A stretch of 64,000 nucleotides of DNA from Nitrososphaerota archaeon. Lineage in GTDB: Archaea > Thermoproteota > Nitrososphaeria > Nitrososphaerales > UBA183. Made by a program: the position numbers and the translations under genes. Shown one piece after another: positions 1 through 6,552 of the stretch (the stretch's first letter is position 1; every line of letters begins with the position of its first letter). Under the pieces are notes generated by a model. That model saw only the letters and a list, made by a program, of their open reading frames with translations, was not told the origin of the DNA and ran no database searches. The DNA is taken from the NCBI GenBank assembly GCA_029785235.1, contig JAFMAA010000002.1, positions 247,712 to 311,711 on the forward strand. The letters run 5' to 3'.

Positions 1-259
1 GGTCTCTATGGGGCTAATACCGCTTGAGAGTGTGATGCCCGGTCTGCCGTCGGTCTCCTGCAGAGTCTCTGGACATGCACAGTCAATTCGGCACGCCCGG
101 TGTTTAGGCTGGGTGTGCCAGTCGTCAGATTGACGCAAGTGTCAATATTCCCAGAAATCGACGTCATCATCGAACCGCCCAAACGGGTCATTTTAGCCTC
201 AGATTAGCTGGCGCAGGCAGAAATGGGCTTCGCCATGCTTGCTGCAGCTTAACGCTTAT
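1..259. other. Left edge, no confident gene
   Basis: No gene is supported here. A 61-codon minus-strand frame spans most of it, but it has no recognisable domain and no TATA box at the right distance from its start. The stretch may be the edge of a gene cut by the window. Confidence 0.4.
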
Positions 260-382
260 TCACGGGATGGTGCCGAACAGTTTGAAGCGCAGCCACTGGA
301 GAAATGAAACAGGCCGACGAACCATGTGTGACTCGGGGGGATTGACCCTGATCAGGCAGCGCTTGAAGTCTTCAAACGACAT
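260..382 (-). CDS. Small hypothetical protein, 40 aa
   Basis: A short frame beginning MSFEDFKRCLIRVNPPES and ending in a basic, aromatic C-terminus. A TATA-like CTTTTAG lies about 60 bases upstream, further than usual for this genome. A second short frame overlaps the same promoter in another phase, so the call is weak. No family is recognised. It is listed because the surrounding 500 bases hold nothing better. Confidence 0.25.
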   Translation of the reverse strand: MSFEDFKRCLIRVNPPESHMVRRPVSFLQWLRFKLFGTIP

Positions 383-588
383 CTGAGGTATGGACCCTTC
401 GCAGTCTTCGCTCGGCACACCACATACGTGCGCACCACTCTAAAAGGGCCTAACAGGCAGCAGACAGGAGCAGGAAACAACCCCTCTACGTTCTCGGCCG
501 AGTACGCGGGGCTTTAGGGACTAGAAGTGCCCGGTCTCCACAGCGCCCCATGAGACGCTAAAGCTCCCTGCAGTGCCTCGCCACCAGG

Positions 589-687
589 TCAGGGGTAGCA
601 TTGCGTGCAGTCGCGGCAATTATTGCATTCGCCGTTGCAGCAAGTGCACATCAGGGACGTCTTGCCGAGGTCCTCTCCGTAATCCAT
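589..687 (-). CDS. Cysteine-rich 32-residue peptide
   Basis: The peptide has seven cysteines between residues 14 and 30, spaced C-x-C-C-x3-C-x2-C-x2-C-x2-C, after an acidic N-terminus MDYGEDLGKTS. Such spacing suggests a metal-binding (zinc or Fe-S) mini-protein. The promoter is good: TTATAA lies about 22 bases upstream of the ATG, right for a leaderless transcript. It stands alone on the minus strand, upstream of tRNA-Ala on the other strand. Function is unknown. Confidence 0.5.
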   Translation of the reverse strand: MDYGEDLGKTSLMCTCCNGECNNCRDCTQCYP

Positions 688-856
688 GAACTCTAAGAGC
701 AGTGATTGTTATAACGCGACCGCGCCACTGGCAAAAGTGAGGGCAAACCCCGAGCACCGGCCGTCGTGCCGGCGGGGCCATGGGCGTTGGCCCAGTTCTC
801 ATCTGGATTGCTCGCAGCATCGGAAGCCCTCGGTAGAGACCAGTCTGTATGAACAT

Positions 857-930
857 GGGCCTGTAGCTCAGTTGGTAGAGCACCTGTCTGGCAGGCAGGG
901 GGTCACGGGTTCGAGCCCCGCCAGTGTCCA
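857..930 (+). tRNA. tRNA-Ala(GGC)
   Basis: The cloverleaf has anticodon GGC in loop CTGGCAG, a canonical D-loop with G18-G19 and T-loop TTCGAGC. A CCA is encoded at 931-933. The 3' acceptor strand CAGTGTCC is one base longer than the 5' strand GGGCCTG, so T925 bulges; with that bulge the alanine identity pair G3:U70 is kept. The outer T-stem pair looks like A-C. All three alanine tRNAs in the window share the bulge. Confidence 0.85.
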
Positions 931-1138
931 CCATAGTCAGTACGATAGGTCCTCCCAGCCTCGCCGCAATTCGAAAACCGACCTAGAGTGGCCCTAACCG
1001 TCTGGGGGTTGCCCCTTCGCCGGGGCGGAGTCCGATCCTCCGGGACCATGCTCACACGTCAGTTAGAGGCGAAAGCGGGCGCTGGAAGGCAAGCTTCTGG
1101 GTAGTGGAACATGGAGGAGCGCCGCAAATCATGCTTGT

Positions 1139-1251
1139 GGGGCTGTAGCACAGCCTGGCTCAATGCCCCGGCCTTGGAAGAACTCTTCCGCCGAACGGAT
1201 GGCAGAGCCCGAGACCGCCGGTGATCGGGAGTTCGAATCTCCCCAGCCCCA
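1139..1251 (+). tRNA. tRNA-Pro(TGG) with intron
   Basis: Acceptor GGGGCTG/CAGCCCC is perfect. The anticodon stem CCGGC/GCCGG is interrupted after position 37 by an intron of about 37 bases (roughly 1179-1215), the usual archaeal site. The loop before it reads CTTGGA, giving anticodon TGG. T-loop TTCGAAT and D-loop G18-G19 are canonical. CCA is not fully encoded. The splice sites were judged by eye. Confidence 0.85.
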
Positions 1252-1465
1252 TTATTCTCATCATAGGTCAAGCGCCTGTGGCAATTAGCACACAGTATTT
1301 CGCATTTCGCAAGCTCTTCCAATATTCGCTCTTTTGAATACCCAGCATTGGAGACCATAACGCTGATCTCCCATCAATATTGCTAACCCGACCATATAAC
1401 GACGGTTCAGTATGCATTGGCTGCTCGTCGGATCAATTCCGGCTTATCCCACCATCAATCTACAT

Positions 1466-1537
1466 GGGCCTCGAGTGTGGAAGTCGCACGCGACGCTTGC
1501 AACGTCGTAGGCCGGGGGCAGTACCCGGGAGTGTCCA
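1466..1537 (+). tRNA. tRNA-Ala(TGC), unusual T-loop
   Basis: Anticodon TGC lies in loop CTTGCAA on stem CGACG/CGTCG. CCA is encoded at 1538-1540, which fixes the 3' end. The T-stem CCGGG/CCCGG is perfect, but the T-loop (1517-1523) is GGCAGTA: G54, G55, G58 instead of T54, T55, A58. The D-loop GGAAGTC carries A18-G19. The 3' acceptor strand GAGTGTCC has one bulged T (1532) against GGGCCTC. Confidence 0.85.
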
Positions 1538-1591
1538 CCATGGGAATGATCTGAGCCGTTCGCTTAAATGGAGCCTCTGACGTTGCTTGTG

Positions 1592-2233
1592 TTGAAAGAG
1601 GTAATCAAGGTAAGGCTGGCAACATACGGCGACGCGGCCAAGTTCCTTGAGCTGGAAGCCAGGTGCTTCGAGATGACGCCGAACATGGAGACAACCTACT
1701 TCTGGACGCCGATCGTAGAGAACCTCTGGGCTTACAAGGCCATGGTCGGAGATCGGATAGTGGGAGGCATAATAGCCATGCCCACCCGCGACGGCGAGTG
1801 GTATATCGACTCGCTTTTCGTTGATCCCGAATACCAGAAACAGGGCGTAGCCTCCCTCCTGATGAACCGAGTATTGGCGGTAGCGGGCAACCACACGGTA
1901 GTACTCGACGTCAAGACCGATCGGTCGTTCTTGCTTGACTTCTATGCCAGGTTCGGGTTCGTCGTGAGCGCTAGGATGCCCAACTACTACAACGACGGTT
2001 CAGACAGGCTCTTGCTGGTGAAGGAAGGACGCGAAACGTCAACGGCGAAGCTCGCAGAGAGGCCGCAGGGTTGGTATTACGCTCAGTTCCTCGTCACGAT
2101 GCCCAGAGACCTCTACACCAGGCTCGTTGCGGAAGCCTTGGCCCGCGGAGCCAGCGTGAACCAGGTCATCGAAGACGGATTACGGGGCCTGTTCTCAGAC
2201 GGGGCCGCGCCACAAGGAGAGGGCACCGATTGA
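1592..2233 (+). CDS. GNAT family N-acetyltransferase
   Basis: A GCN5-type acetyltransferase that would transfer acetyl from acetyl-CoA to an unknown amine. The core is visible: a beta strand with IDSLFVDPEYQKQGVASLLM (the acetyl-CoA loop Q-x-x-G-V-A) followed by the segment with DFYARFGF. About 45 residues beyond the domain resemble a short helical DNA- or protein-binding tail (LARGASVNQVIEDGL). The ATG at 1568 overlaps the TATA box CTTAAAT (1563-1569), so the TTG at 1592, 25 bases downstream, is preferred as a leaderless start. Its stop overlaps the next gene's TTG. Confidence 0.85.
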   Translation: MKEVIKVRLATYGDAAKFLELEARCFEMTPNMETTYFWTPIVENLWAYKAMVGDRIVGGIIAMPTRDGEWYIDSLFVDPEYQKQGVASLLMNRVLAVAGNHTVVLDVKTDRSFLLDFYARFGFVVSARMPNYYNDGSDRLLLVKEGRETSTAKLAERPQGWYYAQFLVTMPRDLYTRLVAEALARGASVNQVIEDGLRGLFSDGAAPQGEGTD

Positions 2234-2679
2234 AGAGGCTCTATGTAGCGAGTGCATGCGGTTTCTCTGAGGCAGGGCGGGTCTTCCTGAGAGAGTTCTA
2301 CCAGCGCCTCAGGGACGCCGGGTTCGAGGTGGAGGACCCCTGGGACGGGATAATGGGTCTGAAGCAGGAAGAGGTCCTGAAGGGGGTCGAGAAGGCCGAC
2401 CACGACGCGGCCATGAAGATAGGCGCTGAGAACAGGAACAAGATGGATGCGAGCGACGTCATGATAGCCATCCTGGACGGGACGGACATTGACAGCGGGA
2501 CCGCCTCCGAGGTGGGGTACTTCTTTGCCAAGGGGAAGAGGGTGATCGGGTACAGAGGGGACTTCCGGGCGGCTGGGGACAGCGGAGGGGTAGTCAACCT
2601 CCAGGTCCAGTGGTTCATAGAGAGCTCGGGAGGCAAGATCTACAGGACCCTGGGCGACGTCATCGACGCCCTAAGGTAA
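2230..2679 (+). CDS. Nucleoside 2-deoxyribosyltransferase
   Basis: This enzyme swaps the base on a deoxynucleoside, or hydrolyses deoxynucleoside monophosphates, in salvage. Family marks are the N-terminal strand KRLYVASACGFSEAGR and the nucleotide-binding stretch SDVMIAILDG followed by DSGTASEVGYFFAKGK, whose Glu is the family nucleophile. Length (149 aa) is normal. The TTG start overlaps the preceding TGA stop (TTGA), so the gene is translationally coupled to the acetyltransferase. Two deoxynucleoside kinases lie about 31 kb away in the window. Confidence 0.85.
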   Translation: MKRLYVASACGFSEAGRVFLREFYQRLRDAGFEVEDPWDGIMGLKQEEVLKGVEKADHDAAMKIGAENRNKMDASDVMIAILDGTDIDSGTASEVGYFFAKGKRVIGYRGDFRAAGDSGGVVNLQVQWFIESSGGKIYRTLGDVIDALR

Positions 2680-2697
2680 CTCGGCCCAAGACTAACC

Positions 2698-2771
2698 GGG
2701 CCCGTAGTGTAGCCCAGTAACACACCAGGTCCGCAACCTGGAGTCGCGGGAGCAAAGCCCGCCGGTGTCCA
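2698..2771 (+). tRNA. tRNA-Ala(CGC), unusual T-loop
   Basis: Anticodon CGC in loop TCCGCAA on stem CCAGG/CCTGG. The T-stem GCGGG/CCCGC is intact but the T-loop (2751-2757) is AGCAAAG: A54, G55, A58. The D-loop AGCCCAGTA has A18-G19. The 3' acceptor strand CGGTGTCC bulges one T (2766) against GGGCCCG, as in the other two alanine tRNAs. CCA is not encoded. Confidence 0.85.
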
Positions 2772-2918
2772 CTCCTTTTAGCGAGCTCAGTAGAGGTGTG
2801 GTGTCAGCTGCACCTGCTCGGGGCGGTGCACCGCGTGCGCGTGTACCGGTCCCGCAATATTTCTACACAGCCCATGAACGCCTTTGGCAAGGCACCTGCC
2901 TGCACTTCCGGGCCCACG

Positions 2919-2957
2919 TTGACAGGTCAAACCGAACGCTTTAAGTTGACAGGTCAA
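2919..2957. promoter_or_regulatory. Twin operators flanking the RHH gene promoter
   Basis: Two perfect 12-base palindromes TTGACAGGTCAA (2919-2930 and 2946-2957), centres 27 bases apart, flank the TATA box CTTTAAG (2939-2945). The second overlaps the transcription start region. This is the arrangement expected for repression of the downstream ribbon-helix-helix gene by its own product. Binding itself is inferred. Confidence 0.75.
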
Positions 2958-2963
2958 GCTAGG

Positions 2964-3575
2964 ATGCCGATGCCGGAGAAGGGGTGGACCAATGTGGTCG
3001 TAAGGGTTCAGCTCAAGACGGTTCTCAAGGCAAAGGCAGAAGAAGAAGGATGTTCCATCGGCGAGCTCATTGAAATGGGGCTGGCCGCCATCGAGGTACA
3101 AAGAGAGGCCGACAAGGCACAAGGGAGATCTGGCACGGAACAGCAGCCTCCCGAGCCAGTTTCTGATCACAAGGAAAGAGAAAGACCTGCGCCACCCGTC
3201 CCACGCCAGGTTGCACCCAAGCCAAGGCCCCAACGGCAGACGGGTACGTTCGTGTCCGCGCCTAGGCTGCCACCGGAACGAGCGCCGGCCCCGAAGACTG
3301 AGCCCCCTCCCCCTACAGAGCCTCAACAGCCAGCTACGTTGACACGTCAACCGGAGCCGCAGCCAGAGCCGCTGACACGTCAAGCGCCTGAACGCCCGCC
3401 GGAACGGTCTCTGGCAGAAATGGAACGAGAGATCGACATAAAGACCGGGTCGGGCAACCAAGCCTCCCTTCCAGAGATGGAGAGACAGATCATGGCAGAT
3501 CCCAACACTCCTGAGGATGTCAAGCGCGCCCTGCTGCGGCAACTGTACAAGAGCCGCGGCATCACCTTCCACTAG
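2964..3575 (+). CDS. Ribbon-helix-helix DNA-binding protein with proline-rich tail
   Basis: Residues 8-45 (WTNVVVRVQLKTVLKAKAEE followed by GCSIGELIEMGL) form a ribbon-helix-helix DNA-binding domain. The middle is a long Pro/Arg/Glu-rich linker and the C-terminal 45 residues form two acidic/basic helices with a repeated (S/P)(L/E)xEMER motif. ATG 2964 is chosen because it follows the TATA box and operators. The coding sequence itself contains two more copies of the palindrome, each encoding LTRQ. Autoregulator, plasmid-partition adaptor or nucleoid protein are all possible. Confidence 0.75.
   Translation: MPMPEKGWTNVVVRVQLKTVLKAKAEEEGCSIGELIEMGLAAIEVQREADKAQGRSGTEQQPPEPVSDHKERERPAPPVPRQVAPKPRPQRQTGTFVSAPRLPPERAPAPKTEPPPPTEPQQPATLTRQPEPQPEPLTRQAPERPPERSLAEMEREIDIKTGSGNQASLPEMERQIMADPNTPEDVKRALLRQLYKSRGITFH
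3339..3382. promoter_or_regulatory. Two operator palindromes inside the RHH coding region
   Basis: TTGACACGTCAA (3339-3350) and TGACACGTCA (3373-3382) lie in the same reading frame, centres 33 bases (three helical turns) apart, and both encode LTRQ in the disordered linker. They match the promoter operators except for the two central bases. Confidence 0.6.
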
Positions 3576-3940
3576 ATATTCATGGTCTCCTGGCCAACAA
3601 TCAAGGACTCCTCACAATCCTATTGATTTCGCAACAATATTGCATAACTACTGTTCCCACAACGTAATACAAAATTGTATACTAGGGCATGCTGCGCGCT
3701 TAGTACCTATGTAGTAGGCTTCAATTGATGCCAGTATCATAGGTTTTGCACCAGGGACGCGCCCCGGTTAGGCACAAACACACACCGTTCACCTAGTCCC
3801 CCGGCTTCTCCCGAGCCCAGGAGGTCTGCCTGAGCAGGCCAGGGCGAGGTCGTGCCCATCTTTCTCTGCTTTCTCTGCTGCTACTGATTTTGTAGGTCCG
3901 GAAGTGCCACTTTTCTTGCAAAGCCCCAGATCCGGCAAGC
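3576..3940. other. Non-coding, AT-richer gap
   Basis: Between the RHH gene and the operator cluster I see no reading frame with a promoter, no tRNA and no clear hairpin. The first half is clearly AT-richer than its neighbours. It could be part of a partition or replication control region, given the operators on both sides. Confidence 0.4.
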
Positions 3941-3995
3941 TGACCGGTCAGGCTGACATGTCAGGCGGTTTAGACCTGTCAACGGTGACATGTCA
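3941..3995. promoter_or_regulatory. Cluster of four TGACNNGTCA sites
   Basis: Within 55 bases lie TGACCGGTCA (3941-3950), TGACATGTCA (3954-3963), the one-mismatch AGACCTGTCA (3972-3981) and TGACATGTCA (3986-3995). Centres are about 13, 18 and 14 bases apart. Dense iterons of an RHH-protein site are typical of plasmid centromeres or multi-site operators. No TATA box lies between them, so a centromere-like role is as likely as repression. Confidence 0.65.
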
Positions 3996-4047
3996 ACAGG
4001 AGCCTGACGGTTGAGACAGGAGGGTGCTACGCATTTTGTGGTATCTT

Positions 4048-4194
4048 ATGCCACCCGGAGCGTTCGAGTCTATGCGCAGGCTGTCCGAATTCGGGACCCA
4101 ACACACCATCTCCGGTCTCATAGGTAGAGCCTGCAAATCTCGCGGCGTTGACTGCTCTGGAATAACAGGAATCACTCTCTATAATCTCGAGTGA
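4048..4194 (+). CDS. Small hypothetical protein, 48 aa
   Basis: A short frame starting MPPGAFESMRRLSEFG and containing the turn-rich segment ISGLIGRACKSRGVDCSG. It begins about 50 bases after the four-site operator cluster, with a weak CATTTTG box about 20 bases upstream of the ATG. No family is recognised. If real it may be controlled by the RHH protein. Confidence 0.35.
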   Translation: MPPGAFESMRRLSEFGTQHTISGLIGRACKSRGVDCSGITGITLYNLE

Positions 4195-4199
4195 GTTGG

Positions 4200-4446
4200 G
4201 TTATTGCTGTGAGCGCGAGGAATCGCCAAGGTAGGGCAGGACAGGAGCCTCAACAGCTCTCAGCTCGGTGGTGAGTCCCACCGCCAAGCCGTGCCCGAAC
4301 TCAAGCCCGCGGAGACCGCGCCTGCACCCTCTGAGACACGCAAGTCTAGGAGGGCGAGCCAGGCCCATGAAGCAGGAACTACACGCGGCAGGAGCCATGC
4401 CGCCCAGCGAAGCCCGCCGCTGGAAGCCAACGACTTCAGTCGTGGG
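4200..4446 (+). mobile_element. IS605/TnpB right-end remnant with reRNA-like 3' region
   Basis: The stretch resembles the tail of a tnpB gene and the guide-RNA scaffold that overlaps it: CCCATGAAGCAGGAACT followed by GAAGCCAACGACTTCAGTCG and the terminal hairpin ACGACTTCAGTCGT, then GGAGGATGTCAC, the form commonly seen at right ends of archaeal IS605/IS1341 elements. The reading frame reads KPTTSVVGGCH here but is broken by a stop near 4230, and no tnpB body remains. A tnpB start fragment lies at about 8.3 kb on the other strand. Confidence 0.65.
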
Positions 4447-4458
4447 AGGATGTCACGT

Positions 4459-4812
4459 TCAGGAGCGTGAGACCGTCCGTCTCGAGATCCGCACCAGGCC
4501 TATCCAACCCGCTATGTAGGAGAGGCACAGGCCACCTACTGCGATTACCATCGCCCACTGAAAGCTGACGATGCTCATGACCCACCAGGTGTAGCCGAGA
4601 GTAGCACCCATGAACACAAGCATCAGCAGTGTGGCCCGCACGAGGTACCGTTCAGACGGCTTTCTTCCAGCCGTCAGGCGCTTCCAGAGCACCGATAGCG
4701 TTTGGCTTACCGGCGGCCTGGTCCATGGCTTCGTCTCGACAATGCCACAACTGACGACCACAGCGCTGAAGCCGTTGAGCTCGACAATCTGGTCGTGTTC
4801 TCCGTCTGCCAT
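4459..4812 (-). CDS. Two-helix membrane protein
   Basis: 117 residues with two hydrophobic segments, around residues 62-80 (LLMLVFMGATLGYTWWVMSI) and 85-105, a short loop between them and a basic C-terminus. The N-terminal 60 residues are soluble. It is last in a leftward four-gene cluster and its start overlaps the preceding stop by one base. No family is recognised. Confidence 0.6.
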   Translation of the reverse strand: MADGEHDQIVELNGFSAVVVSCGIVETKPWTRPPVSQTLSVLWKRLTAGRKPSERYLVRATLLMLVFMGATLGYTWWVMSIVSFQWAMVIAVGGLCLSYIAGWIGLVRISRRTVSRS

Positions 4813-5054
4813 TAGGCGCCATCCTGCTCAATATTGGTATGTGGGCCGGACGCAAGCGCCGCTTCCGCTCGGTCGCTGTCCTCATACTCCTGGATCTGGG
4901 ACTCGAGCTCGGCTATCTGGTTCTTCACAGCCGACAGTTCCGACTTTTCCATCTCCGTCAGCCCTGACAGTCTCCCTTCGTACCCCGCCTCTGCGCGAAG
5001 GAAGTACCCGAGCCAACGCTTGGTCAGATCCAGCTGGATATCGTTATCGATCAT
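4812..5054 (-). CDS. Small coiled-coil protein
   Basis: 80 residues starting MIDNDIQLDLTKRWLGYFLR, followed by a charged helix ending KNQIAELESQIQEYEDSDR, a likely coiled coil, and a short acidic tail. Its ATG overlaps the stop of the upstream gene (ATGA), so it is translated as part of the same mRNA. Function is unknown. Confidence 0.65.
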   Translation of the reverse strand: MIDNDIQLDLTKRWLGYFLRAEAGYEGRLSGLTEMEKSELSAVKNQIAELESQIQEYEDSDRAEAALASGPHTNIEQDGA

Positions 5055-5242
5055 TGGGCTTCGACTCCCGGTGCCGGGCCGGTATCCCGAGTCCCACCGG
5101 CAATCAGACCTACTACACCAAAGATGACTGCGCCAGCGACCATGCCGTAAAGCCCGGCGAATACTCCCACCCCCGCTCCACCACACATCCCGAACGTTCC
5201 GAGCCTGATAGCGTCGTAACCTAACCGCCAACTCCACTTCAC
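5051..5242 (-). CDS. Glycine-rich membrane protein
   Basis: 63 residues dominated by one or two Gly/Ala/Val-rich hydrophobic stretches (GMCGGAGVGVFAGLYGMVAG, then AVIFGVVGLIAGG), resembling small pore-forming or glycine-zipper membrane proteins. The GTG start overlaps the upstream TGA (GTGA). It lies between a soluble small protein and a coiled-coil protein in one operon. A holin-like or toxin role is possible but not supported by homology I can see. Confidence 0.55.
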   Translation of the reverse strand: MKWSWRLGYDAIRLGTFGMCGGAGVGVFAGLYGMVAGAVIFGVVGLIAGGTRDTGPAPGVEAQ

Positions 5243-5445
5243 GTCATGACCCCCCTCCCTTGCAACTCTGATATGGCGACAGCAGACAGGGGACCGGCAT
5301 CCGCCTTTGCCGACGCCACAAGAGAGCCCCAAACACGGGGCCTGAACGCCTGAAGGTACAGCTCATACCATGAGATTGGGGCCCACCGAGGGTAACGCAT
5401 TGGCAATATCGTCCTTTGCTTGCCAGTCAGATGACCTCTAGACAC
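5239..5445 (-). CDS. Small hypothetical protein, first gene of cluster
   Basis: 68 residues from the GTG at 5445, 25 bases downstream of a CGTTAAATG TATA box, which sets it as the leaderless first gene. It contains the aromatic stretch YPRWAPISWYELYLQAF and an Ala-rich tail. No domain is recognised. The three genes that follow overlap one another by 1-4 bases. Confidence 0.5.
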   Translation of the reverse strand: MSRGHLTGKQRTILPMRYPRWAPISWYELYLQAFRPRVWGSLVASAKADAGPLSAVAISELQGRGVMT

Positions 5446-5477
5446 ACTTACTGGAATCAACCTATCATTTAACGTTC

Positions 5478-5519
5478 AGTGCCGCGGTGTTCCAATTGGA
5501 CTAGGAATTCGACGGCGCT
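5478..5519 (+). ncRNA. Truncated tRNA-like element
   Basis: A 7-bp closing stem AGTGCCG/CGGCGCT (5478-5484 with 5513-5519) encloses a single D-arm-like hairpin, TTCC and GGAA around a loop AATTGGACTA that contains GG. The anticodon and T arms are absent. A TTTAAC box lies just upstream. It may be a deletion-derived tRNA pseudogene or one half of a split tRNA. Confidence 0.35.
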
Positions 5520-5530
5520 CTTATAATCAT

Positions 5531-5603
5531 GGGGCTCGATTTCGAGTAGCAGAATCCCAGCCTGTTAAGCTGGAGGGTAGAGGTGCAAGTCCTCTGAGCT
5601 CCG
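5531..5603 (+). tRNA. tRNA-Asn(GTT), unusual T-loop
   Basis: Anticodon GTT in loop CTGTTAA on stem CCAGC/GCTGG. Acceptor GGGGCTC/GAGCTCC has one G:U. G73 and CCA are encoded (5604-5606). The T-loop (5584-5590) is TGCAAGT, with G55, and the D-loop carries AG rather than GG. The 54:58 pair is the normal T:A. Confidence 0.9.
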
Positions 5604-5696
5604 CCATCTTATTAACAAAAACAGACTGAATTCAAAAATGACCTGTTGTTATTTCCGTTATGTTTGTTATTTTCAACGATGGTATTATTCGACCAT

Positions 5697-5769
5697 AGGG
5701 GCGTGGAGCAGTGGACAACCTCGCCGGGCTTTGACCCCGGAGACGCCCGTTCGAATCGGGCCGTCCCTA
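5697..5769 (+). tRNA. tRNA-Gln(TTG)
   Basis: Acceptor AGGGGCG/CGTCCCT, anticodon TTG in loop CTTTGAC on stem CCGGG/CCCGG, canonical T-loop TTCGAAT and D-loop with GG. A73 and CCA are encoded (5770-5772). A1-T72 is shared with the second glutamine tRNA at 12.4 kb. Confidence 0.9.
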
Positions 5770-5812
5770 CCATCAAACTTTGCCTGCTGGGTTGTGACAG
5801 CATCTAAATCTT

Positions 5813-5883
5813 GGACGTATAGTCTAACAGTAGAACGCCGGTCTTACAAGCCGGAGACCCTGGGGCAGCACCAGGTACGTCTA
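5813..5883 (+). tRNA. tRNA-Val(TAC), unusual T-loop
   Basis: Anticodon TAC in loop CTTACAA on stem CCGGT/GCCGG. T-stem CCTGG/CCAGG is perfect, T-loop (5864-5870) is GGCAGCA (G54, G55, G58). The D-loop AACAGTA has A18-G19. The D-stem has one mismatch. CCA is not encoded. Confidence 0.85.
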
Positions 5884-5913
5884 CTTACTCTTTCCCGACA
5901 GCAGGCACTTATG

Positions 5914-6393
5914 TTAGGTCCTCAAATATCTTGCAATGAGCCCTCTCCTCTCGATGGTCTCCATTGCAGACCGTACTTTCTCTGCAGCTGCAATATGGGC
6001 GTTCATCCCCATATTGAGGGTGTTCGGTATTTCTGGTTGTGCTAACCCTGCAAACTTACCAAGCATCACAACCCTATCACTCGCTTCTGGAAATCTCTTC
6101 TTCATTTCGTCGAGCAGGACGGAATCAAACACAAAGATAATAGCTGACCCGTCTACCATGTCTTTGGTAACGGTTTTGCATTGATTGTCCTCTATGTGGA
6201 TCCCAGTTGCGTGCAGCCATGGTAAGAGTGGTTTGGTGTCATGGAGAATTGATAGAACGTCTTTTACAGTCTTCCCCATCCACCTGTCTGAGAGTCCAGC
6301 CGAGGCTGATTCCTTATTCTTGAACAACTTGTTGAAATAATACTCGGCTAGCTGGCTGCGCCAGACGTTGCCATTGCAGACAAAGAGTATCAT
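5914..6393 (-). CDS. Low-molecular-weight protein tyrosine phosphatase family
   Basis: The N-terminal loop FVCNGNVWRSQ is the C-x5-R-S phosphate-binding signature of LMW phosphatases and arsenate reductases. The usual C-terminal Asp-Pro general-acid motif is not obvious (QPEIPN lies there), so catalysis could be altered. Length is about 159 aa, normal. A TATA box CGTTTTAAG lies 25 bases before ATG 6393; two earlier ATGs are too close to it. The gene is richer in A and T than the core of the window, suggesting transfer. Confidence 0.75.
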   Translation of the reverse strand: MILFVCNGNVWRSQLAEYYFNKLFKNKESASAGLSDRWMGKTVKDVLSILHDTKPLLPWLHATGIHIEDNQCKTVTKDMVDGSAIIFVFDSVLLDEMKKRFPEASDRVVMLGKFAGLAQPEIPNTLNMGMNAHIAAAEKVRSAMETIERRGLIARYLRT

Positions 6394-6552
6394 ATATTTC
6401 ATGCTTGCCATCACTTAAAACGTAAGCTATGGCAAACATCACACTAACGCGGGAAGAGTCGATGGGGGATTACGGGTAGCTAAGAGAGTACTTGTTCAAC
6501 TCTGGGATCCAACCAAGTCTTCTCATTAAATTGACAATAGAACGACTAACAT

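Noticed and set aside
1008..1047. T-arm-like CGGAGTCCGATCCTCCG followed by GGACCA, similar to the 3' half of tRNA-Tyr
   Set aside because: No matching acceptor 5' strand, D-arm or anticodon arm could be assembled, even allowing an intron.
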